From Burkholderiales bacterium (lineage in GTDB: Bacteria; Pseudomonadota; Gammaproteobacteria; Burkholderiales; Casimicrobiaceae), in the NCBI GenBank assembly GCA_020847675.1, contig JADLBN010000103.1, forward strand, positions 1 to 34,463: a DNA stretch of 34,463 nt, read 5' to 3'. The stretch's first letter is position 1; every line of letters starts with the position of its first letter. The notes beneath the pieces were generated by a model, which was given only the letters and a program-made list of their open reading frames with translations, did not search any database and was not told where the DNA came from. Below are positions 25,398 to 31,433 of the stretch, piece by piece. Position numbers and translations under genes: made by a program.

Positions 25398-26627
25398 ATG
25401 GCCGAGTCGAGGGAGCGCTGCGGCATCGACACGGTCGAAGTCGCGCGCGTCGCGCGATTGGTCGAAGCGAGCGACGCCGCCGCGCTGGCCCGGCTCTACT
25501 CGGCGCGCGAACTCGCCGACGCGGGCGAGGGGCCCGGCCGCAACGCCTCGCTCGCCGCGCGCTTCGCCGCGAAGGAAGCCTGCCTCAAGCTGTTCCCGCG
25601 CGAGACCGCGCTCGAGACGATCGCCGCGGCCGATTTCTCGGTCGAGCGCGACGCCTACGGTGCGCCGCAGGTCGTCCCGAGCGCGGCGGCCGAGGCCGTC
25701 ATGGGGCGCTACCGGATCGGCCGCATCGCGCTGTCGATGTCGCACGACGCGACGAGCGCGAACGCGGTCGCGATTGCCGAGCACGCGCCCATCGACGTTC
25801 CCGCGATCGGGCGGTTCGTCTACCGGTTTCTCCCGCTGCGCCGCGACGTGGTGATCGGGAACCTGCAGCGCGTGTACGGCGGCCGCATCGACGAGTCCGA
25901 GATCGTCCGGCTCGCCCAGGCGCATTACGCGCACCTCGCCCGGCTCGCCGGCGAGTTCCTGCGCTTCCGCTGGCTCTCGCCGGCGCGCAAGGCCGCGCTG
26001 GTGCGGGTCGAGAACCTCGAAGGGCCTGGCGGGCTGCGCGAGACGCACGCGCGCGGCAAGGGCGTGCTGATCCTCACCGGGCACTTCGGCAACTGGGAGG
26101 TCGCGACGGTCGCGGGGGTGCAGAAGTTTCCCGAGGCGCACGGGCGCTTTCATTTCGTGCGCCGCGCGATCAAGCCGCGCTGGCTCGAGGCGCTGGTCAC
26201 GCGCCGGTTCGTGCGCGCCGGCTTCGGCGTGCTCCCCAAGCGCGGCTCGCTCGACGCACTGTGCGAGCGGCTCGAGGCGGGGGATCTGGTCGTGTTCCCG
26301 TTCGACCAGCACGCGCGCGGGCGCGACGCCGTGGTCGTCGACTTCTTTGGTCATCCGGCGGGCACGTTCCGCAGCCTCGCGATCATCGCGCAGGCCACCG
26401 GCGCGCCGGTGGTGCCCGCCAGTTCGTGGCGCGAACCCGACGGCACGCACGTGCTGCGGTTCGAGCGGCCGCTCGAAGCCGTCGCGGACGCCGATCCCCG
26501 CGTCGAGGTCGCCGCGAACACGCGCGCGTTCAACGCCGCGCTCGAGCGGCTCGTCGTCCGCCGGCCCGAACAGTGGTGGTGGGTGCACCGGCGCTGGAAA
26601 GCGACCGAAGGATCGCGCGTCGGGTAG
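25398..26627 (+). CDS. Fusion of AcpS-type phosphopantetheinyl transferase and LpxL/HtrB-type acyltransferase
   Basis: One 409-residue reading frame holds two enzymes. Residues about 5-127 are AcpS-like: Asp11 (CGIDTVEVARV), the YSARELADA segment, and Glu60/Lys64 in RFAAKEACLK, the magnesium and CoA residues of holo-ACP synthase. Residues about 133-405 are a lipid A acyltransferase-like (LpxL/HtrB) domain with the HX4E motif HFGNWE (229-234), FPFDQHARG and the family end PEQWWWVHRRWK. The usual N-terminal membrane helix of LpxL is missing; the AcpS domain takes its place. No stop or start codon lies at the junction. ATG 25398 has a GGAGAGG site. It would activate the cluster's ACP and pass the finished chain to a lipid acceptor. 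Confidence 0.85.
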   Translation: MAESRERCGIDTVEVARVARLVEASDAAALARLYSARELADAGEGPGRNASLAARFAAKEACLKLFPRETALETIAAADFSVERDAYGAPQVVPSAAAEAVMGRYRIGRIALSMSHDATSANAVAIAEHAPIDVPAIGRFVYRFLPLRRDVVIGNLQRVYGGRIDESEIVRLAQAHYAHLARLAGEFLRFRWLSPARKAALVRVENLEGPGGLRETHARGKGVLILTGHFGNWEVATVAGVQKFPEAHGRFHFVRRAIKPRWLEALVTRRFVRAGFGVLPKRGSLDALCERLEAGDLVVFPFDQHARGRDAVVVDFFGHPAGTFRSLAIIAQATGAPVVPASSWREPDGTHVLRFERPLEAVADADPRVEVAANTRAFNAALERLVVRRPEQWWWVHRRWKATEGSRVG

Positions 26628-26888
26628 GCCATCGTCTCCCGCGGCGCGGGATCGGGGCGAGACCGGCGCGGCGGCGGTCGAGCGGGGCGAGCCCGACGCG
26701 CACGTTGTCCGCCGGCCGACAGGTGCGTGCCAGTTCCGCTTCCTGCCGGCATCCGCGGCGCCGGGCGGGATCATCCGGCGTCCCTGCCGGCGGCCGTTGC
26801 GCCGCGACGCAAGACGCTACCGCTCCGGCGTCCCGGGTAACGAAAACCTGCCCCGGCGCTCGATGCGCCGCCTCGGGAGACTCCGCCG
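26628..26888. other. Intergenic stretch after the lipid cluster
   Basis: No gene is recognisable. A short palindromic stretch with arms CCCGCG and CGCGGG around one base (26638-26650) just past the acyltransferase stop could form a weak hairpin at the end of the operon message. Open frames here have Arg-rich, antisense-like composition and no family match. Confidence 0.4.
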
Positions 26889-26923
26889 CCTCTGACTTCT
26901 GGCTCCTGACTCCTGACCTCTGA
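26889..26923. repeat. Five tandem copies of a 7-bp unit (CYYCTGR)
   Basis: The units are CCTCTGA, CTTCTGG, CTCCTGA, CTCCTGA and CCTCTGA, back to back. The array ends 3 bases before the 3' end of the tRNA-Arg gene (minus strand). Because 7 is not a multiple of 3, it places TGA stops in all plus-strand frames. Confidence 0.85.
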
Positions 26924-26926
26924 ACG

Positions 26927-27002
26927 TGGCGCCCCGAACACGAATCGAACGTGCGACCTGTCCCTTAGGAGGGGACTGCTCTATCCACTGAGCTACCGGG
27001 GC
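26927..27002 (-). tRNA. tRNA-Arg (anticodon CCT)
   Basis: A full cloverleaf folds on the minus strand. The acceptor GCCCCGG pairs with TCGGGGC (one G-T), the D-arm is GCTCAGTGGATAGAGC, and the anticodon stem GTCCC/GGGAC has loop CTCCTAA. The T-arm is GCACG-TTCGATT-CGTGT, the discriminator is G, and CCA is encoded. Anticodon CCT (plus-strand 26967-26969) reads AGG, a rare codon in such a G+C-rich genome. Confidence 0.96.
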
Positions 27003-27046
27003 GCGCCGGGGCGATTCTACCGGAGGCGTGGAGCGCGCCTTCGGCC

Positions 27047-27817
27047 ATGGCGCAGTGCGTCATGCCAGTCGGCTTCATTGCACCGTACACTTCGCTCCCT
27101 GTCCTGCTGCCCGCCCGCCTGGATACCTTCGAGTCCCTGCTGCTGCAGATCACGCTGGCCGACGTGCTCGCGCTCGCGTTCTTCGTGGCCGCGTGGTTCG
27201 GCTACACGCGCTACGCCGACCGCGAGATGGGGGCCGCGCGCGGCATCCGCGCGCTGATGCACCAGGCGCGGCTCGAATGGGGCCGCCAGATGGTCGTCCG
27301 CGAGCAGCGGGTCCTCGACGCCGCGCTCACCGGCCACCTGATCAACAGCGTGACCTTCTACGCGAACACGTCGATCTACATCGTCGCCGCGCTGATCGCG
27401 ACCGCCGGGGCGCTCGACTCGCTGCTCAACTTCGCGCAGGACCTGCCGTTCGCCAGCCGGCAGTCGCGCCTCCTGGTCCAGGCGAAGCTCCTGCTGCTGA
27501 TCAGCGTGTTCGTGTTCGCGTACTTCAAGTTCACCTGGGCGCACCGCCAGTACACGCTGCTGCTCACGCTGATCGGCGCGACGCCCGACCGCTCGCGCGC
27601 GCCGGACGTTCTCGAGGACCACGCGCAGAAGTCCGCGCGCATCAACACGCTCGCCGGCGACGAGTTCAACCGCGGCGTGCGCAGCTACTACTTCGGGTTC
27701 GCCGCGCTCGGCTGGTTCCTCCACGTAGCGCTGTTCGCGGCGCTGACCGCGCTTATCCTGATCGTGCTGTGGCGGCGCGATTTCCGCTCGCCGACGATGC
27801 GCGCGCTCGCGCGCTGA
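27047..27817 (+). CDS. DUF599-like integral membrane protein
   Basis: The 256-residue protein fits the DUF599 family of unknown function. About four membrane segments are seen: LADVLALAFFVAAWFGYT (35-55), TSIYIVAALIATAGAL (108-123), KLLLLISVFVFAYFKFTW (about 145-162) and a last long one around GWFLHVALFAALTALILIVLW. The soluble blocks GHLINSVTFYANTSIY and EFNRGVRSYYFGFAALGWF are typical of the family. The start is uncertain: ATG 27047 is used, ATG 27062 is the alternative, and neither has a good ribosome site. It lies divergent from the tRNA gene and convergent with tag. Confidence 0.78.
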   Translation: MAQCVMPVGFIAPYTSLPVLLPARLDTFESLLLQITLADVLALAFFVAAWFGYTRYADREMGAARGIRALMHQARLEWGRQMVVREQRVLDAALTGHLINSVTFYANTSIYIVAALIATAGALDSLLNFAQDLPFASRQSRLLVQAKLLLLISVFVFAYFKFTWAHRQYTLLLTLIGATPDRSRAPDVLEDHAQKSARINTLAGDEFNRGVRSYYFGFAALGWFLHVALFAALTALILIVLWRRDFRSPTMRALAR

Positions 27818-27847
27818 GCGTGCCGCGAAGGCGGACCCGGGCGGTGC

Positions 27848-28540
27848 TCAGCGCCGCCGGCGGCCGGTGCCGGAAGGGGACCGGGTCGCGCCCCGCGTCG
27901 TCGGACGTGTGCGCGGCGACGACACCAGCGGAGGCACGACCATGACCTCGCCCGATCCCATCGCCGCGACCTCCGCGTGCCGGTGGCAGCCCGTCATGTG
28001 GTCGTTGGTGAGGCCGGCGGCCTGCATCAGCGCCTGGCAGGTCGTCGAACCGACGAAGCGAAATCCGTTCCGTGCGAGGAGCTTCGCCAACGCATCGGAC
28101 TCCGCGGTGCGGGCAGGCACGTCCGCCGGGACGCGGTACCCGGGCTGGCGGGGCCGGCCACCGACGACCGACCATATCAGGGCAGCGAGCGAACCGCCGG
28201 ACCGCTGCAGGGCGAGAAGCGCCCTCGCGTTGGCGACGACGCTTTCGACCTTGCCGCGGTGGCGCACGATCGACGGGTCGGCCACGAGGCGGTCGATGCG
28301 ACGGGTGTCGAAACGGGCGATCCGGGCCGGATCGAACGCCGCGAACGCCTGCCGGTAGCCGTCGCGCTTCGCGAGGATGATCCGCCACGCGAGGCCGGCC
28401 TGCGCACCTTCGAGTGTAAGGAGTTCGAACAGCGCGCGTTCGCCGGTCTCCGGCACGCCCCACTCGCGATCGTGGTAGCTGCGCTCGAGATCGCTGCCTT
28501 CGCACCATGCGCAGCGGGCGAGGGCGGTGCCGTCGTTCAT
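27848..28540 (-). CDS. tag: DNA-3-methyladenine glycosylase I
   Basis: This 230-residue base-excision repair enzyme removes 3-methyladenine from DNA. It aligns with E. coli Tag: zinc ligands Cys10 and His23 (RCAWC...SYHDREWG, same 13-residue spacing), and His and Cys in [10 protein letters not shown]. The catalytic Glu region reads [16 protein letters not shown]. The C-terminus is longer than in E. coli Tag and ends in a low-complexity Arg-rich tail. The ATG at 28540 is divergent from aat. Confidence 0.95.
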   Translation of the reverse strand: MNDGTALARCAWCEGSDLERSYHDREWGVPETGERALFELLTLEGAQAGLAWRIILAKRDGYRQAFAAFDPARIARFDTRRIDRLVADPSIVRHRGKVESVVANARALLALQRSGGSLAALIWSVVGGRPRQPGYRVPADVPARTAESDALAKLLARNGFRFVGSTTCQALMQAAGLTNDHMTGCHRHAEVAAMGSGEVMVVPPLVSSPRTRPTTRGATRSPSGTGRRRR

Positions 28541-28590
28541 CGGTGCATCATACGGCCTGACCGGTGGCGAGCCGCCGCCACGATCACGCC

Positions 28591-29319
28591 ATGCTGCCCT
28601 GGCTTTCCCCGGACGACCCGTTCCCTCCGCTCGAACACGCGCTCCGCGAGCCCAACGGTCTCCTCGCGGCCGGCGGCGAACTCGGCCCGCGGCGACTGGT
28701 CGACGCCTACCGGCGAGGCATCTTCCCGTGGTACTCGCGCGGCCAGCCGATCCTCTGGTGGAGCCCCGATCCGCGCATGGTGCTTTTCACCGCGGAGTTC
28801 CGCGTGAGGCGATCGCTCGCGAAGCGGGTCCGCCAGCGGATCTACGAGATCCGCGCCGACACCGCGTTCGAGCGGGTGATCCGCGCCTGCGCGGGGCCGC
28901 GGGCGAAGCAGCGCGGAACCTGGATCACGCCGGCGATGGTCGAGGCCTATGTCGAGTTGCACCGGCGCGGGGTCGCGCACTCGGTCGAGGCCTGGCGCGA
29001 CGGCGAACTCGCGGGCGGCCTCTACGGCCTCGCGCTGGGGCGGGTGTTCTTCGGCGAGTCGATGTTCGCGCGGGAAACGGACGCGTCCAAGATCGCATTC
29101 GTCCACCTGCTCGACAAGCTCCGGGCGGACGGCGTCGAACTGGTCGACTGCCAGCAGGAGACCGAGCACCTGGCCGCATTCGGGGCGCGGGCGATCCCGC
29201 GGCGCGAGTTTGCGGCGCTGCTCGGCCGATTGATACACTCCGACGCGCCGCCGGTTTCCTGGGTCGCAGGACGATGGCCGGAGGAGCCAGCGGCGGACCG
29301 GCGCCCGATCGCCCCTTGA
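28591..29319 (+). CDS. aat: Leucyl/phenylalanyl-tRNA-protein transferase
   Basis: Aat adds Leu or Phe from aminoacyl-tRNA to proteins with N-terminal Arg or Lys, marking them for ClpAP (N-degron pathway). The 242-residue protein shows the family start [16 protein letters not shown], then [37 protein letters not shown], the core [18 protein letters not shown] and [17 protein letters not shown] chose ATG 28591 over an in-frame GTG at 28564 because known Aat proteins begin just before PWL. It overlaps bpt, the other N-degron transferase. Confidence 0.95.
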   Translation: MLPWLSPDDPFPPLEHALREPNGLLAAGGELGPRRLVDAYRRGIFPWYSRGQPILWWSPDPRMVLFTAEFRVRRSLAKRVRQRIYEIRADTAFERVIRACAGPRAKQRGTWITPAMVEAYVELHRRGVAHSVEAWRDGELAGGLYGLALGRVFFGESMFARETDASKIAFVHLLDKLRADGVELVDCQQETEHLAAFGARAIPRREFAALLGRLIHSDAPPVSWVAGRWPEEPAADRRPIAP

Positions 29320-30035
29320 GCAAGCTCAACGACCTCCCCCTCGCGTCGCTGCAGTTCTACGCGACCGCGCCGTACCCCTGCAGCTACCTGCCGGACCGGC
29401 TGGCGCGCTCGCAGGTCGCGACGCCATCGCACCTGATCGACTCGCGCGTGTACGGGGAACTCGTGCGGCTGGGCTTTCGGCGCAGCGGCGCGTTCACCTA
29501 CCGTCCCTATTGCGACCACTGCCGCGCCTGCGTGCCGGTTCGGGTTCCGGTCGCTGCCTTCCGCCCGAACCGGACTCAGCGGCGAGTGGCGCGCGCGCAC
29601 GGCGCGCTCGCGGTCACGCGACGCGACCTCGCCTACGACCCGGAACACTACGCGCTCTACCTCCGCTACCAGCGGCACCGCCATCCCGGCGGCGGCATGG
29701 ACCACGACAGCCGCGAGCAGTACCAGCACTTCCTGCTTCACAGCAACGTCGCGACCGATCTGGTCGAGTTCCGCGAAGGCCGGGCGCTGCGGATGGTGAG
29801 CCTGGTCGACCGGCTCGCGGACGGGCTCTCGTCGGTCTACACGTTCTTCGATCCCGACGTCGCGCGGTCGAGCTACGGGACCTACAACATCCTCTGGCAG
29901 ATCCGGCGCGCGACGGACCTCGGCCTGCCGTACGTCTATCTGGGCTACTGGATCGCCGAGGCCGCCAAGATGGCCTACAAGGCGTCGTTCCGCCCGATCG
30001 AGGGGCTGGTCGACGGTCGCTGGACCGCGCTCTGA
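29274..30035 (+). CDS. bpt: Aspartate/glutamate leucyltransferase Bpt (Ate1-like)
   Basis: Bpt transfers Leu to proteins with N-terminal Asp or Glu, feeding the same degradation route as Aat. Conserved parts: [20 protein letters not shown] near the start, the Cys cluster [12 protein letters not shown], then [17 protein letters not shown] and YLGYWI. The start is ambiguous. ATG 29274 (253 residues) has AGGA at good spacing and overlaps aat by 46 bases. The TTG at 29316 (239 residues) overlaps the aat stop as TTGA and gives a start closer to known Bpt proteins. The aat-bpt pair is widespread in beta- and gammaproteobacteria. Confidence 0.93.
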   Translation: MAGGASGGPAPDRPLSKLNDLPLASLQFYATAPYPCSYLPDRLARSQVATPSHLIDSRVYGELVRLGFRRSGAFTYRPYCDHCRACVPVRVPVAAFRPNRTQRRVARAHGALAVTRRDLAYDPEHYALYLRYQRHRHPGGGMDHDSREQYQHFLLHSNVATDLVEFREGRALRMVSLVDRLADGLSSVYTFFDPDVARSSYGTYNILWQIRRATDLGLPYVYLGYWIAEAAKMAYKASFRPIEGLVDGRWTAL

Positions 30036-30437
30036 CCGCGGCTTCGCGCCGCGCCTTGGCGCCGTCGAAGTCCTGCCCGCCAGTCGAAAGGATCCCCGTC
30101 CCCTCCGGGCCCGGCCGCGGGCAGCGCCGTTGCGTCGTTGCCGGGACCTGCCCGTTGTCCGGGGCTTCACCGCACCGGCCGCTATCTCTGGGGGTCGCAG
30201 GAGCATCCAAACCCAAGGACTTGGGGTGGACAACTCGGTGACACGGACGTCAGAATGTTACATCATGTACCATACAATAATGCCTAGTTTGTTGTTTCAA
30301 GGTCGAACTTCCCGACCGAACTCCTTGATTCGGAGCAACCGGCTCCATGAACAATTTGCACCGGCAAACCTTGTTTGCCACAATCGGTCGCGTCTCCGTG
30401 TATCGAGTCGTTCTTCCGCCCCCGAGGGAGTTCCGCC
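30036..30437 (+). promoter_or_regulatory. Long upstream region of rpfF, with an AT-rich patch
   Basis: No gene is seen in these 402 bases. A weak hairpin (GCGGC/GCCGC, 30038-30052) follows the bpt stop. CCCAAG/CTTGGG (30212-30225, 2-base centre) and TGAC-N6-GTCA (30239-30252) are small inverted repeats. About 30250-30300 is only around one third G+C by hand count, far below the surroundings, and contains TACAAT at 30273-30278. The best promoter is at 30356-30384. An out-of-frame ATG at 30347 opens a long frame that overlaps rpfF and is rejected. Confidence 0.55.
30356..30384 (+). promoter_or_regulatory. Predicted sigma-70 promoter of rpfF with palindrome in the spacer
   Basis: The -35 box TTGCAC (30356-30361) and -10 box CACAAT (30379-30384) are separated by exactly 17 bases; transcription would start near 30391, leaving a leader of about 47 bases. 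A perfect palindrome, GGCAAAC-CTT-GTTTGCC (30363-30379), fills the spacer and touches the -10 box. Its position fits an operator for a repressor or a DNA-bending activator of rpfF. Confidence 0.6.
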
Positions 30438-31373
30438 ATGAACGCGATTGCCGACGTCCGCTACCTGTCCACGCCCCGCTTCGCCCAGCTCGAGACGCGT
30501 TTCGACCGCGCCCTCGGCATCTACTGGGCGTGGATGGATCCGAAACCGCAGCACAACTTCAATCCCGCGCTCCTCGCGGACATTGCCGGCTACCTCGATT
30601 CGATCGAGAACAGCGCAGGCACGATGAACGACGATCGCGGCGAGAGCGGCGAGATCCGGTACGCGGTGATCGCGTCGAAGGCGCCGGGCGTCTACAACCT
30701 CGGCGGCGACCTCGCGCTGTTCAAGGCGGCGATCCAGCGCCGCGACCGCGCCGCGCTCGTGCGCTACGGACGCGATTGCGTCGACATCCTGTATCGCTGG
30801 TGGCACAACTGCCACCAGCCGATCACCACGATTTCGCTGGTCCAGGGCGATGCGCTGGGCGGCGGCTTCGAGTGCGCCCTCTCGACCTCGGTGCTCGTCG
30901 CCGAGGAGGACGCGCGCATGGGTTTCCCCGAAATCCTATTCAACCTGTTCCCGGGGATGGGCGCCTACAGCTTCCTGTCGCGGAAGGTCGGACGTCGCAT
31001 CACCGAGGAGCTCGTCACCAGCGGCAGGATGTACTCGGCCCGCGAACTCTACGACCTTGGCGTCGTCGACGTGATCACGCCGAACGGAACCGGTCAGGCG
31101 GCGGTCGAGAGCTACGTGCGCAAGCACTCCCGCTCGGGCAATGGCCGCCGCGGCATCGAGTCGGTCGCGCGCGAGATGAACCCGCTGACCCACGAGGAAC
31201 TGATGCGCGTCGTCGAACTGTGGGCCGACGCGGCGCTCAAGCTCTCCGAGCGGGACCTTCGGATGATGGATCGGATCGTGCGGGCGCAGCAGCGGCGCGC
31301 GGGCGACGACGCGGTGGTGCTGGAATCGGCCGTGTCGAACGTGGTGCCGATCGCTGTCGGCGCCGGCGACTGA
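30438..31373 (+). CDS. rpfF: DSF synthase RpfF (crotonase family)
   Basis: The 311-residue crotonase-family enzyme makes cis-2-unsaturated fatty-acid signals (diffusible signal factor, DSF) from acyl-ACP. Both catalytic glutamates of RpfF can be placed, Glu145 (ALGGGFECALS) and Glu165 (MGFPEILFNLFPGMGAYSF), with the 20-residue spacing of Xanthomonas RpfF Glu141/Glu161. Other RpfF blocks are YNLGGDLALF, SLVQGDALGGG, MYSARELYDLGVVDVI and ERDLRMMDRIVRAQ. The ATG at 30438 has a GGGAG site. An RpfC-like kinase is encoded convergently next door, which supports the DSF role over a plain enoyl-CoA hydratase. No rpfG is present in the window. Confidence 0.93.
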   Translation: MNAIADVRYLSTPRFAQLETRFDRALGIYWAWMDPKPQHNFNPALLADIAGYLDSIENSAGTMNDDRGESGEIRYAVIASKAPGVYNLGGDLALFKAAIQRRDRAALVRYGRDCVDILYRWWHNCHQPITTISLVQGDALGGGFECALSTSVLVAEEDARMGFPEILFNLFPGMGAYSFLSRKVGRRITEELVTSGRMYSARELYDLGVVDVITPNGTGQAAVESYVRKHSRSGNGRRGIESVAREMNPLTHEELMRVVELWADAALKLSERDLRMMDRIVRAQQRRAGDDAVVLESAVSNVVPIAVGAGD

Positions 31374-31400
31374 GCCGGCCGGGTATCGCGTGACGGCTGT

Positions 31401-31418
31401 GCCGGCCGGGGGGCCGGC
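31401..31418. terminator. Hairpin between convergent rpfF and rpfC
   Basis: A perfect 7-bp stem GCCGGCC/GGCCGGC with a GGGG loop lies between the rpfF stop (31373) and the rpfC stop (31434). Another GCCGGCC at 31374-31380 could pair with the same right arm. No T-run is seen; it may serve as a two-way terminator. Confidence 0.4.
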
Positions 31419-31433
31419 GCCGCCTCGCGTTCG

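Noticed and set aside
25398-26627. Reading the AcpS and LpxL parts as two separate genes
   Set aside because: There is no stop codon between them and no usable start near the junction; a single frame covers both domains. A local assembly error remains a small possibility.
15852-26627. An aryl-polyene cluster
   Set aside because: There is no ammonia-lyase, LolA-like carrier, MMPL exporter or glycosyltransferase, and an enoyl reductase is present, which would remove conjugation.
26889-26923. A CRISPR array
   Set aside because: The units are only 7 bases and have no spacers; no cas genes are present in the window.
30438-31373. Calling the crotonase gene a plain enoyl-CoA hydratase
   Set aside because: RpfF-specific blocks, both glutamates at the right spacing and the adjacent RpfC-like kinase favour DSF synthase.
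30347-31393. An alternative 348-codon frame overlapping rpfF
   Set aside because: It is out of frame with rpfF, has Arg/Pro-rich shadow composition, and its ATG lies upstream of the predicted transcription start.
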